A stretch of DNA of 64,000 bases from Rhodanobacter sp. (GTDB lineage Bacteria > Pseudomonadota > Gammaproteobacteria > Xanthomonadales > Rhodanobacteraceae), in assembly GCA_024711345.1 (NCBI GenBank), contig JANJTA010000035.1, positions 124,001-188,000 of the forward strand. Direction: 5' to 3'. Below, piece after piece: positions 49,134-59,225 of this stretch. Position numbers and translations under genes: made by a program. Below the pieces are notes generated by a model that was not told where the DNA came from, did not search any database, and saw only the letters and a program-made list of their open reading frames with translations. Position 1 is the first letter of the stretch, and every line of letters begins with the position of its first letter.

Positions 49134-49838
49134 ATGAAACGCACCACCCTGAACACGCTCGCGCTGGCTCTGCTGTTGCCGCTGGCCGCCTGCAGCCGCT
49201 CCGGCACGGACGCCGGCCAGCCGGGCGCCGCCAGCGACGTCGCCCAGGCGGCCAGCGAAGCCCGCGAACAAACCTCTTCCTCCGTGATTGCCGCACAGGT
49301 CCGCAAGGGCATCGAGCAGGCCAAGAAGGAACTGGCCACCCAGGACATCAGCCTGGGCAATATCCACGTTGGCAGCGGGCCGCACCCGCACGATGGCACC
49401 CTGCCCAAGGCGGTGATCACCCCGCAGGGCACGCTGGTGATCGCCGGCAAGCCGGTCGAGGCCACGCCGCAGCAGCACGCCATGCTGCTGGATTACCGCC
49501 AGCAGATCGTCGGCATCGCCGAGGCCGGCATGGACATCGGTGCCAGCGGTGCGGACATTGGCGTCGCCGCGGCGAAGCAGGCGCTGTGGGGCGCGTTCAC
49601 CGGCAAGAGCGACAAGGAGATCGAGGCGAGCATCAAGCCGCAGACCGACCAGATCCAGGCCGCCGCCATGCAGCTGTGCAAGCGTTTGCCCGACATGCTG
49701 GTCTCGCAGCAGAAGCTGGCCGCCGCCCTGCCCGCGTTCAAGCCCTACGCCACGATGACGCAGCAGGACGTCGACGACTGCGGCAAGGACATGAAGGACA
49801 AGAACGGCAAGAAAGGCTTTGCCGTGTTTTCGGACTGA
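49134..49838 (+). CDS. Exported lipoprotein, DUF2884-like (YggN)
   Basis: 234 residues; lipoprotein signal with lipobox LAAC (Cys20). A coiled Gln/Ala/Glu-rich stretch follows, then GTLVIAGKPVEATPQQHAMLLDYRQ, the type of repeat seen in DUF2884 (E. coli YggN), and a C-terminal pair of cysteines (about 189 and 221). AAAGGAG lies upstream. It follows the permease by 32 bp and may extend the YtrA operon. Function unknown. Confidence 0.8.
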   Translation: MKRTTLNTLALALLLPLAACSRSGTDAGQPGAASDVAQAASEAREQTSSSVIAAQVRKGIEQAKKELATQDISLGNIHVGSGPHPHDGTLPKAVITPQGTLVIAGKPVEATPQQHAMLLDYRQQIVGIAEAGMDIGASGADIGVAAAKQALWGAFTGKSDKEIEASIKPQTDQIQAAAMQLCKRLPDMLVSQQKLAAALPAFKPYATMTQQDVDDCGKDMKDKNGKKGFAVFSD

Positions 49839-49876
49839 ACCGCTCCGCGCCCAGCCGCACTTAGCTTCACCTCCCC

Positions 49877-49921
49877 AAGCCCGCTTCCCCACGTGGTGTC
49901 CGACGACACCGCGGCGGGCTT
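49877..49921 (+). other. Hairpin between the DUF2884 and PDZ genes
   Basis: AAGCCCGC (49877-49884) pairs with GCGGGCTT (49914-49921) around an inner stem GGTGTC-CGAC-GACACC (49895-49910). No T-run follows. It could weaken transcription into the PDZ gene or act as a processing site. Confidence 0.55.
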
Positions 49922-49949
49922 CCTCACCCCCGCAACAAGGAGATCACCC

Positions 49950-50336
49950 ATGCGACACCTGATCCTGTTGGGCGCCCTCGCCAGCGCTTCCGTGTTCGCG
50001 CTGCCGGCGCAAGCCGGCTGGCACGTGCAGCTGCAGGGCACCACCGACCGCCTGAGCTGGCACGACGCCGGTGGCCGTGAGCTCAAGCTCGCCTCCCCCG
50101 ACGGCACCGGTATCCGGGTCATCCGCATCACGCCGGCGCAGCACGCCGGGCTGCGGCGCGGCGACCTGATCACCGCCGTCGACGACCAACCGGTGGCGCA
50201 CGTGGCCGAGTTGCGCGACCACCCCGGCGCCCAGCGGCAGCAAGCCAGCCGGCTCACCGTGCGCCGCGGCCAGCAGACGCTGGAACTGGCCCTGGCGGCC
50301 GGCGAGCTGGCCATGATGGCCCACCCGCATCCCTGA
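49950..50336 (+). CDS. Small exported PDZ-domain protein
   Basis: 128 residues with a signal peptide (1-22, PAQA). The mature protein is mostly one PDZ domain (about 45-118): GIRVIRITPAQHAGLRRGDLI, VDDQPV then LRDHP and the final strands. No protease domain is attached. An AAGGAG site precedes the ATG. It could be an adaptor working with the preceding exported protein; the role is unknown. Confidence 0.85.
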   Translation: MRHLILLGALASASVFALPAQAGWHVQLQGTTDRLSWHDAGGRELKLASPDGTGIRVIRITPAQHAGLRRGDLITAVDDQPVAHVAELRDHPGAQRQQASRLTVRRGQQTLELALAAGELAMMAHPHP

Positions 50337-50346
50337 TCCGGGGCCG

Positions 50347-50371
50347 CCCGCGCCGCTGCATGCGGCGCGGG
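50347..50371. other. Symmetrical hairpin between convergent PDZ and fumC genes
   Basis: CCCGCGCCGC and GCGGCGCGGG pair perfectly (10 bp) around TGCAT. Without a T-run on either strand it is at best a weak or factor-dependent terminator for both genes. Confidence 0.6.
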
Positions 50372-50379
50372 TGCGCGGC

Positions 50380-51762
50380 TCACTCGCCGTGGATGCCGCC
50401 GCGGGTCAGCGCCATCGGGTCGAGCAGCTTCTGCAACTCGGCCTTCGACAGCCCGGTGGTTTCCAGCGCCACCTCCATGATCGGGCGGTGCTGCTTGTAC
50501 GCCAGCTTGGCGGTGGCGGCGCCCTTCTCGTAGCCGATCACCGGGTTCAGCGCGGTGACCAGGATGGGGTTCATCGCCAGTGCCTGGTTCACCCGCGCCT
50601 TGTTGACGCGGAAGCCGGCGATGGCCTTGTCGGCCAGCAGCACACTGACGTTGGCCAGGATGCCGATCGACTGCAGCAGGTTGTGCGCGATCAGCGGCAG
50701 CATCACGTTGAGCTGGAAGTTGCCGCTCTGCCCCGCGATGGTGATCGCCGCGTCGTTGCCGATCACCTGCGCGGCCACCATCGCGGTGGCTTCCGGGATC
50801 ACCGGGTTGACCTTGCCCGGCATGATCGACGAGCCCGGCTGCAGCGCCGGCAGCTCGATCTCGCCCAGGCCGGCCAGCGGGCCGGAGTTCATCCAGCGCA
50901 GGTCGTTGGCGATCTTCATCAGCGCCACCGCCAGCGTCTTCAGCGCGCCGGACAGTTCCACCGCAGCGTCCTGCGCAGCCATGCCCTCGAAATAGTTTTG
51001 CGCCGACTCGAACTTCACTCCGGTGAGCTTCTTCAGCTGCGCAGCCATCGCCGGGCCGAACTTCGGATCGGCGTTGATGCCGGTGCCCACCGCGGTGCCG
51101 CCCTGCGGCAGCCGGCGCATGCGCTTCAGCGCGTCCTCGATGCGTTCGATCGCGGCGGCGACCTGCGCCGACCAACCCGACAATTCCTGGCCGAAGGTGA
51201 TCGGCATCGCGTCCATCAGGTGGGTGCGGCCGGTCTTGGGCGTGTTCTTCAGCTCTCGCGCGCGCTTGTCGATCGCCTTCTTCAGGTGCTTCAGCGCCGG
51301 CAACAGCTGCTCGCTGGCGGTCAGCGTGGCGCTGACGTGGATCGCCGTGGGGATGACGTCGTTCGAGCTCTGCCCGTAGTTGACGTGGTCGTTCGGATGC
51401 ACCTTCGCGCCGGCGGCCACCGCCAGGTGGGCGATCACCTCGTTCGCATTCATGTTGGTGCTGGTGCCCGAGCCGGTCTGGAAGATGTCGATCGGGAACT
51501 GCGCGTCGTGTTCGCCGCCCGCCACCGCCAGCGCCGCCTTGCGGATCGCCGCCGCCTGGTTCTTCTTCAGGTGCCCCATGCCCAGATTGACCTCGGCGGC
51601 GGCCGCCTTGATCAGGCCCAGCGCACGGATGAACGGGCGCGGCAGGTGCAGGCCGGAGATGGGGAAGTTGTCGATCGCGCGCTGGGTCTGCGCGCCATAC
51701 AGCGCGTCGGCGGGCACTTTCAACTCGCCCATGCTGTCGTGTTCGATGCGGAAGCCGCTCAT
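50380..51762 (-). CDS. fumC: Fumarate hydratase, class II
   Basis: Oxygen-stable, iron-free fumarase of the TCA cycle; a homotetramer. 460 residues. The superfamily signature GSSIMPGKVNP is present, with SSNDVIPTAIH, TGRTHLMDAMPITFGQE and GTAVGTGIN. The start at 51762 is the only reasonable one. It is divergent from purB; on its strand TTGACG and TATAGT lie 21 bp apart in the region, a plausible but loosely spaced promoter. FumC is often favoured under oxidative or iron stress; the same region of the window carries peroxide defence genes, but no direct link is visible. Confidence 0.97.
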   Translation of the reverse strand: MSGFRIEHDSMGELKVPADALYGAQTQRAIDNFPISGLHLPRPFIRALGLIKAAAAEVNLGMGHLKKNQAAAIRKAALAVAGGEHDAQFPIDIFQTGSGTSTNMNANEVIAHLAVAAGAKVHPNDHVNYGQSSNDVIPTAIHVSATLTASEQLLPALKHLKKAIDKRARELKNTPKTGRTHLMDAMPITFGQELSGWSAQVAAAIERIEDALKRMRRLPQGGTAVGTGINADPKFGPAMAAQLKKLTGVKFESAQNYFEGMAAQDAAVELSGALKTLAVALMKIANDLRWMNSGPLAGLGEIELPALQPGSSIMPGKVNPVIPEATAMVAAQVIGNDAAITIAGQSGNFQLNVMLPLIAHNLLQSIGILANVSVLLADKAIAGFRVNKARVNQALAMNPILVTALNPVIGYEKGAATAKLAYKQHRPIMEVALETTGLSKAELQKLLDPMALTRGGIHGE

Positions 51763-51778
51763 GGTCCTGTTCCTTTGA

Positions 51779-53233
<1,455 letters not shown>

Positions 53234-53254
53234 GCTGCACGAAGCCGCCATTCT

Positions 53255-53376
53255 CCTCCCCTGCTCGCAGGGGGGGAGGCAGGCGATCACACGGAGTCCT
53301 TCAGGTGAGGGAGTTCTCCGGGATCGCCGAGAATCAAAAGCACCCCATCCAACCCTCCCCTGCGCGCAGGGGAGGG
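53255..53376. repeat. Two palindromic CCTCCCCTGC repeats
   Basis: 53255-53279 and 53353-53376 are each near-perfect palindromes (the second CCCTCCCCTGC, GC, GCAGGGGAGGG), 73 bp apart. The stretch between contains ACGGAGTCCTTCAGGTGAGG, like the patch at 7811. It separates the convergent purB and GST genes and may end transcription by folding. Confidence 0.75.
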
Positions 53377-53409
53377 AGTCTCGTTGTGGGCCGCGCGGCC
53401 CGCTGCGTC

Positions 53410-54030
53410 TCAGGCCAGGGCCTTCTTCACCAGCCCCTCGGCCTCCAGCGCTGCCTGCACCGCCGGGCGCTCGGCCACGCGCTTCTGGAACGCCAGCAGC
53501 GACGGGAACGCGGACAGGTCCAGCGCCACGTGCTTGGCCCAGTTGGTCACGGTGAACAGGTAAGCGTCGGCGGCGGTGAACTTGTCGCCCAGCAGGAACG
53601 GCTGCTTCGCCAGCACGCTCTCGATGAGCTGGTAGCGCCGCGTCAGGTATTCCTTGCGCTCGGTGCGGGTGGCCTCGGGCGTATCCGGCTTGAACAGCGG
53701 GCTGTAGCTCTTGTGGATCTCCGAGTTGATGTAGCCCAGCATTTCCTGCAGCCGGTAGCGCGCCGGCGTGCCGTTGGCGGGTGCGAGGCCGGTGGCCGGC
53801 TTCTGGTCGGCCAGGTACTGCACGATCGCCGGACCTTCGGTCAGCACTTCGCCGTTGTCCAGCTCCAGCACCGGCACGTAGCCCTTCGGGTTGATCTGCC
53901 AGAAATCCGCGCCGTGCTCGGTGCGCTTGGCCTTGCCGTCGACCTTCTCCAGCGTGAGCGGAAGGCCGGCCTCACGCGCCACGATGTGCGGGGAAAGCGA
54001 GCAGGCGCCGGGGGAGTAGTAGAGCTTCAT
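53410..54030 (-). CDS. Glutathione S-transferase, beta class
   Basis: 206 residues. N-terminal thioredoxin-like domain with Cys10 in YYSPGACSLSPHI, typical of bacterial beta-class GSTs that keep glutathione as a mixed disulfide; VPVLELDNGEVLTEGPAI, then an all-helical C-terminal domain (about 88-206). AGGAG precedes the ATG. Divergent from an HxlR regulator that likely controls it. Confidence 0.93.
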   Translation of the reverse strand: MKLYYSPGACSLSPHIVAREAGLPLTLEKVDGKAKRTEHGADFWQINPKGYVPVLELDNGEVLTEGPAIVQYLADQKPATGLAPANGTPARYRLQEMLGYINSEIHKSYSPLFKPDTPEATRTERKEYLTRRYQLIESVLAKQPFLLGDKFTAADAYLFTVTNWAKHVALDLSAFPSLLAFQKRVAERPAVQAALEAEGLVKKALA

Positions 54031-54113
54031 GCGATGACTCCTGATGGGGGACGGGGAAAAAGGACACGCGCCGATCGACGCCGCGCATGCATCCTGCGCA
54101 TGCTACGCCACCA

Positions 54114-54176
54114 TGGTTACCATTGGATACCATCTAACCGTCGGTTAGTCCTAGAATGCGGTAACTCCCCGGTTAC
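54114..54176. promoter_or_regulatory. Candidate HxlR operators between the GST and HxlR genes
   Basis: CTAACC-GTC-GGTTAG (54134-54148) is a perfect palindrome, GGTAAC-N6-GTTACC (54160-54176 area) another, and GGTTACC-like half-sites begin at 54115. All lie in the 157-bp divergent region, less GC-rich than the flanks. HxlR proteins bind such short dyads. Confidence 0.6.
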
Positions 54177-54187
54177 CGAGCCACCGC

Positions 54188-54571
54188 ATGGGCCTCCCCG
54201 TACGCAAGAGCAAGGTCGTGCCGCCGCCCGCCTGCCCGCTCACCGAAAGCCTGGCGCTGCTGCGCGGCGCCTGGGCACCCAACGTGATCTGGTACCTCAG
54301 CGGCGAACCGCGCCGCTTCGGCGAACTGCGCCACGACATCCCGCGCATCTCCGCCCGCGTGCTCAGCGCGCGCCTGCGCGAACTGGAATCGCGCGGCCTG
54401 GTGTCGCGCCGCCTGCTCGACACTTCCCCGCCCTCCGCCGAATACGCCCTCACCGAACTCGGCCGCGAACTGCTGCCGGCGATCAAGGCGCTGGCGCGGG
54501 TGGGACAGAAGCTGATTGCGGAGTGGGATTCGCGGGCTTCGGTGGGGAAACGGGCGCGCGTGGTGGGCTGA
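54188..54571 (+). CDS. HxlR-family transcriptional regulator
   Basis: 127 residues, a winged helix of the HxlR type. Typical CPLTESLALLRGAWAPNVIW, RFGELRHDIPRISARVLSARLRELE and a beta-wing RRLLDTSPPSAEYALTELG. The conserved cysteine near the N-terminus (CPL, Cys16) is present, as in members responding to aldehydes or thiol-reactive compounds. Divergent from a GST gene with palindromes between, consistent with detoxification control. Confidence 0.93.
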   Translation: MGLPVRKSKVVPPPACPLTESLALLRGAWAPNVIWYLSGEPRRFGELRHDIPRISARVLSARLRELESRGLVSRRLLDTSPPSAEYALTELGRELLPAIKALARVGQKLIAEWDSRASVGKRARVVG

Positions 54572-54728
54572 GGCGCCTATTGGCAGCTTGCCCCTGATAC
54601 CCGCACGTGGAACGCAATCGCAGCCATCTCTGGGCGCAACCAACCGCTGCAGGATCAGGCCGCATCGAAAGGGACAAACCGTTGACTTCGGCAGATCGAG
54701 ATCAAGACGGATGGTCCCTTCGTTTCCC

Positions 54729-55670
54729 TCACTCCACCTCATCCGATCCTTCATTGACTCCCTCGAACAGGAACGTCGAGAGATACCGCTCGCCGGTATC
54801 GGGCAGCATCGCCAGCAGTACCGAGCCTTCCGGTGCATTCTTCGCCACGTCCAGCGCGGCGGCCAGCGTGCCGCCGGAGGAGATGCCGGTGAAGATGCCT
54901 TCCTGCTGCGCCAGCGCGCGCGCGGTGTCGCGGGCCACGGTGTCGTCCACCGTCACCAGTTGGTCGACGACTTTGGGGTTCAGTACCGCCGGCACGAAGT
55001 CCGGGGTCCAGCCCTGGATCTTGTGCGAAGCCCATTCCTTGCCGGCGAGCAGCGCGGCTACCGCGGGTTCGGCGCCGATCACCTTCACTTCCGGCCGCGC
55101 CACCTTCAGCACCTCGCCCACGCCAGTGAGCGTGCCGCCGGTGCCCCAGCCGCTGACGAAGTAGTCGAGGCGGCGGCCGGCGAAGTCGCGCAGGATTTCC
55201 GCCGCGGTGGTCTGCCGGTGGTAGGCGGGGTTGGCCGGGTTCTCGAACTGGCGGGCGAGGAACCAGCCGTGCTTGCGCGCCAGTTCTTCGGCCACCTTCA
55301 CCATGCCGGTGCCGCGCGCCGCGGCGGGAGTGAGCAGCACCTTGCCGCCGTAGGCGCGGATCAGCTTGCGCCGCTCGACCGAGAACGTCTCGCTCATCAC
55401 CGCCACGAACGGATAGCCGCGCGCCGCGCAGATCGCCGCCAGCGCCACGCCGGTGTTGCCCGAGGTGGCCTCGATCACGGTCTGCCCGGGCTTCAGCGTG
55501 CCGCGCTGCTCGGCGTCGAGGATGATCGCCAGGGCCAGGCGGTCCTTCACCGAGCCGGCGGGGTTGAACGCCTCCACCTTCACGTACAGCTCGACGTGCT
55601 TCGGGGCGAGGCGGTTGAGCCGCACCACGGGCGTGTCGCCGATGGTGCCGAGGATGCTGTCGTGGATCAT
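54729..55670 (-). CDS. cysK: Cysteine synthase A (O-acetylserine sulfhydrylase)
   Basis: Makes cysteine from O-acetylserine and sulfide with PLP. 313 residues. PLP lysine Lys42 in NPAGSVKDRLA, phosphate loop TSGNTGVALAA, GTGGTLTGVGE and the C-terminal PDTGERYLST. The start at 55670 has GGAG 8 nt upstream; a longer frame to 55718 overlaps cysG and lacks support. It follows cysG by 40 bp, forming a cysG-cysK unit. Confidence 0.95.
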   Translation of the reverse strand: MIHDSILGTIGDTPVVRLNRLAPKHVELYVKVEAFNPAGSVKDRLALAIILDAEQRGTLKPGQTVIEATSGNTGVALAAICAARGYPFVAVMSETFSVERRKLIRAYGGKVLLTPAAARGTGMVKVAEELARKHGWFLARQFENPANPAYHRQTTAAEILRDFAGRRLDYFVSGWGTGGTLTGVGEVLKVARPEVKVIGAEPAVAALLAGKEWASHKIQGWTPDFVPAVLNPKVVDQLVTVDDTVARDTARALAQQEGIFTGISSGGTLAAALDVAKNAPEGSVLLAMLPDTGERYLSTFLFEGVNEGSDEVE

Positions 55671-55710
55671 GGACGTACTCCGGTCGGATGGCGGGAGAAG
55701 CGCGGCGCGA

Positions 55711-57195
55711 TCATGCACTGGTCCCCGTGAAGATTTCAGTCGGGCGCGTCGTGGCCGCCGCCGGGACCTGCCGGCGCGCGGCGGCGGGCATCGCGCCGCC
55801 CAGCGGCGGCGCGCCGAACCAGGCCAGCGCGCCGGCCAGCGCCGCCACCTCGCCCACGATCAGCAGCGCCGGCGAACGCACTGCATGCAGCGCCGCCCGC
55901 CCGGCCAGTTGGGCCAGCGTGCCGGTAACCACCCGCTGCCGCGGCAGCGAGCCGTTCTCGACCAGCGCGAACGGCGTGGCCGGCGCGCGGCCGTGTGCGA
56001 TCAGCTGCGTCTGCAGGCGCGCCAGCCCGGCCACGCCCATGTAGATCGCCAGGGTCTGCCGCTCCTGCGCCAGCGCGCGCCAGTCCAGCGTGTCCAGCGA
56101 ATCGCGGCAATGCGCGGTGACGAAACGCACCGACTGCGCGTGGTCGCGATGGGTCAGCGGCACGCCGGCGCAAGCCGCGCAGGCGACGGCCGCGGTGATG
56201 CCGGGCACCACTTCGTAGGCGATGCCGTGGGCGCGCAGGAACTGCAGCTCCTCACCGCCGCGGCCGAACACGAACGGGTCGCCGCCCTTCAGCCGCACCA
56301 CCCGTCGCCCGGCCCGCGCGCGTTCGAGCAGCAAGGCATGGATCTCGTCCTGGGTGGCGTGGTGGTGGCCGGCCTGCTTGCCCACCTCGATCCGCTCGGC
56401 GTCGCGCCGGGCCAGCGCCAGCACCTCGGCGCTGACCAGGCGATCGTGCAGGATCACGTCGGCCTCGTTCAACGCGCGCAGTCCGCGCAGGGTCAGCAGG
56501 CCCGGATCGCCGGGGCCAGCGCCGACCAATACCACCGAACCGGCGGGCGCGGACGAGGGCGCCGTCAGCGCCTGCTCCGCCGTCCGCCGCGCCTCGTCCG
56601 GCCGGGCCTGGCGCAGCAGCGCGGCGACCGGGCCGGCGAACAGCTCCTCGTAAAAGCGGCGCCGCGCCGCCGGCTGCGGATGGCGCAGACGGATGCGCCG
56701 GCGCAGACGCGCCGCCAGCGTGGCCAGTGCGCCCAGCGAGGGGTCGAGCAGAGCCTCCAGCCGTTCGCGCAGCAGCCGCACGAGCATCGGCGCGGCGCCG
56801 CCGCTGGAGATCGCCACGGTCAGCGGCGCGCGCTCCACTACGGCCGGCACCTGGAAGCTGGACAGCGCCGCGTCGTCCACCACGTTGACGAAGATCCGCC
56901 GCAGTTGGGCGAGGCTGGCGACCAGCCGGTTCAGTTCGCCATCGGACGTCGCCGCCACCACCAGCCACACCCGCTCCAGCCATTCCTCGCGGAACGGTTC
57001 CGCGCGGTGGGCGATCCGGCCCGCCGTGGCCCAGCGCTGCAGCCGTGGGGTGAGCGCTGGCGCGTTCACCGTGACCTGCGCCTGCGCGCCGAGCAGGGCC
57101 GCCACCTTGCGCTCGGCCACCACGCCGCCACCCACCACCAGCACGGCGCGGCGGGACAGGTCGGCGAACAGCGGATAGAGCCTGGTGGCGGGCAT
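55711..57195 (-). CDS. cysG: Siroheme synthase (trifunctional)
   Basis: Converts uroporphyrinogen III to siroheme, cofactor of CysI. 494 residues. The N-terminal oxidase/ferrochelatase half (about 1-215) has the Rossmann motif [13 protein letters not shown] (18-30) and [13 protein letters not shown]. The methyltransferase half (about 219-470) shows [17 protein letters not shown] (221-237), [23 protein letters not shown] and the late [14 protein letters not shown] ~25-residue low-complexity tail ends the protein. The frame is open upstream to 57384; starts at 57273 and 57288 are also available, and I chose 57195 from family alignment. Its intergenic region with the divergent CysB-type gene carries a shared sulfur motif. 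Confidence 0.93.
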   Translation of the reverse strand: MPATRLYPLFADLSRRAVLVVGGGVVAERKVAALLGAQAQVTVNAPALTPRLQRWATAGRIAHRAEPFREEWLERVWLVVAATSDGELNRLVASLAQLRRIFVNVVDDAALSSFQVPAVVERAPLTVAISSGGAAPMLVRLLRERLEALLDPSLGALATLAARLRRRIRLRHPQPAARRRFYEELFAGPVAALLRQARPDEARRTAEQALTAPSSAPAGSVVLVGAGPGDPGLLTLRGLRALNEADVILHDRLVSAEVLALARRDAERIEVGKQAGHHHATQDEIHALLLERARAGRRVVRLKGGDPFVFGRGGEELQFLRAHGIAYEVVPGITAAVACAACAGVPLTHRDHAQSVRFVTAHCRDSLDTLDWRALAQERQTLAIYMGVAGLARLQTQLIAHGRAPATPFALVENGSLPRQRVVTGTLAQLAGRAALHAVRSPALLIVGEVAALAGALAWFGAPPLGGAMPAAARRQVPAAATTRPTEIFTGTSA

Positions 57196-57322
57196 GGGCG
57201 ACAGCAGCGGCAAGAGATCGGCCACGCTATGCGGCCGCCGATCCGGTCGCAAATGATCCGTGCGGGCGCACATATGCCGTAAAGGCATGAGTCCTGCGGT
57301 GCTTGACGCGGATAACAAATAG

Positions 57323-57336
57323 CCGTATAGACGTCC
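57323..57336 (-). promoter_or_regulatory. Candidate sulfur-regulon motif, cysG/CysB-type divergent region
   Basis: On the minus strand GGACGTCTATACGG, 128 bp upstream of cysG and 128 bp upstream of the CysB-type gene. Close matches lie before cysJ and the YbdL-like gene. The binding protein is unknown; CysB is a candidate. Confidence 0.5.
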
Positions 57337-57464
57337 AGTCATGTTCCCGTCCGCAACCCTCCACGCCGCTGTCGCCAACCCCACGACGCTCCGCGCCGCG
57401 CGATGTATCCGTGCCTCGTTCGCACCCCGACCGCACGATTCCCGCCGCCCACGAGAGCCTCGCC

Positions 57465-58457
57465 ATGACCCTCACCCAGCTGCGCTACCTGGTAGCCATC
57501 GCCGATTCCGGCCTCAACATCACCCTGGCCGCCGAGCGTGTCCACGCCACCCAGCCCGGCCTGAGCAAACGGCTCCGGCAGCTTGAGGACGAGCTGGGTT
57601 TCCAGCTGTTCGCACGCAAGGGCAAGAGCCTGGACGCAGTGACCCACGCCGGCCAGCACGTACTGGAGCGCGCGCGCATCATCCTCGCCGAAGCGGCCAA
57701 CATCCGCGCGATCGCCGCCAACCTGCGCAACGAGACGCGCGGCGAGCTGCGCATCGCCACCACCCACACCCAGGCCCGCTTCGCCCTGCCCGCCGCCATC
57801 GGCGCGCTGAACCGGCGTTACCCGCAGGTCAGCGTGCACCTGCAGCCGTGCCGCGACGGCGAGGTGCTGGCGCAGCTGGAAGCCGGCCACGTCGACCTGG
57901 CGGTGATCAGCACCGCCGGCGCGCCGCCGCCCGCCGGCATCGCGTTGCCGGCCTACCGCTGGCAGCGCGTGATCGTGGCGCCGCAGGGACATCCGCTGGG
58001 CGAACATGGCCAGCCGCCGACGCTGGCCGGGCTGGCCGCGCTGCCATTGGTCAGCTATGACTCCTCGCTGAAACCCGATTCCTCGCTGCGCCGCGCGTTC
58101 GAGGCGGCCGGCCTGCAACCGCAGATCGCGATGACCGCCGGCGATGCCGACCTGATCAAGACCTACGTGCGCACCGGCCTGGGCATCGGCGTGCTGGCCG
58201 AGATGGCCATGCTGGACAGCGACACCGACCTGCGCACGCTGCCGACCGGGCACCTGTTTCCCCAGTGCACGACCTGGATCGTGCTGCGCCGGGAAAGCGT
58301 GCTGCGCGAATACGTGCTGGAGTTCATCGCCCAGTTCGCGCCGCAACTGGACCGCCGCGACGTGGTGCGCACGCTCGCCGGTGCTGCGCCGGGCGAATGG
58401 CCGGCGGTGCCGCACTGGCATGATCGCCTGCCCGCCGCGCTGCCCGATGCGGCGTGA
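57465..58457 (+). CDS. cysB: CysB-type LysR regulator
   Basis: 330 residues. Helix-turn-helix [20 protein letters not shown] and the CysB/Cbl-like effector domain with [21 protein letters not shown]. The CysB branch binds N-acetylserine or related ligands and activates cys genes. The gene sits between cysG and cysHIJ, converging with cysH (45-bp gap). Start chosen as [18 protein letters not shown], the family N-terminus. The C-terminus is longer than E. coli CysB by about ten residues. Confidence 0.9.
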   Translation: MTLTQLRYLVAIADSGLNITLAAERVHATQPGLSKRLRQLEDELGFQLFARKGKSLDAVTHAGQHVLERARIILAEAANIRAIAANLRNETRGELRIATTHTQARFALPAAIGALNRRYPQVSVHLQPCRDGEVLAQLEAGHVDLAVISTAGAPPPAGIALPAYRWQRVIVAPQGHPLGEHGQPPTLAGLAALPLVSYDSSLKPDSSLRRAFEAAGLQPQIAMTAGDADLIKTYVRTGLGIGVLAEMAMLDSDTDLRTLPTGHLFPQCTTWIVLRRESVLREYVLEFIAQFAPQLDRRDVVRTLAGAAPGEWPAVPHWHDRLPAALPDAA

Positions 58458-58502
58458 AGCCCGGCCGGCATGCCGCCGCACCGTCGGCCTCGGGCCGCGC
58501 GT

Positions 58503-59225
58503 CTAGGCGAGGCTGTGCAGCCCACACTCGCGCTTGAGTCCGAAGAAGCGCGTGTCCTCGGCGTCCATGCCCGGCTCCCAGCGACGGCTGGTGTGGCTGT
58601 CGCCGATCGAGACGTAGCCCTGCTGCCACAGCGGGTGGTACGGCAGGCCGTGGCGCGCGAGGTACTGACCGACCTCGCGATCGCTCCAGTCGGCCAGCGG
58701 GTGGAATTTCCAGCAACCGTGGCGGAACCCGGCAAACTCGATCGCCGCGCGGCTGCGCGACTGCCCCCGACGCAGGCCGGCGAACCAGCCGACGGCGCGC
58801 AGTTCGGCCAGCGCACGCTGCATCGGCTCGACCTTGCGCAGCCGGTTGTAGCGGTCGAGGCCAGCCACGCCCTGCTCCCACAGCCGCCCGTGGCGCGCTT
58901 CCATCCAGGCGGGGCTGAGCGGCGCGCCGTAGACCTTGAGGTTCAGCGCAAGCCGTTCGGTCAGCTCGTCGACGAAGCGATAGGTCTCGGGGAACAGGTA
59001 GCCGGTGTCGATCAGCACCACCGGAATGCCCGGGCGCTGGCGGGTCAACAGGTGCAGCGACACTGCCGACTGCGCGCCAAAGCTGGACGACAGCACGTGC
59101 TGGCCGGCCACGTGTTCCAGCGCCCAGGCCACCCGGCGCTCGGCGCTGAAGCGGGACAGCATCGCGTTCAGTTCGGCCAGCGCGCGCGGCTCGTGCGGCG
59201 CCTGTTCGAGCAGCGCGGCGCTCAT
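58503..59225 (-). CDS. cysH: Phosphoadenylyl-sulfate reductase (thioredoxin)
   Basis: Reduces PAPS to sulfite. 240 residues. PAPS-reductase fold with [31 protein letters not shown], a central Arg/Lys region, [17 protein letters not shown], and the C-terminal nucleophile Cys234 in [10 protein letters not shown]. The cysteine pairs for an iron-sulfur cluster (CCxxRKxxP types) are absent, so this is the thioredoxin-dependent PAPS type. ATGA overlap with cysI. Confidence 0.93.
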   Translation of the reverse strand: MSAALLEQAPHEPRALAELNAMLSRFSAERRVAWALEHVAGQHVLSSSFGAQSAVSLHLLTRQRPGIPVVLIDTGYLFPETYRFVDELTERLALNLKVYGAPLSPAWMEARHGRLWEQGVAGLDRYNRLRKVEPMQRALAELRAVGWFAGLRRGQSRSRAAIEFAGFRHGCWKFHPLADWSDREVGQYLARHGLPYHPLWQQGYVSIGDSHTSRRWEPGMDAEDTRFFGLKRECGLHSLA

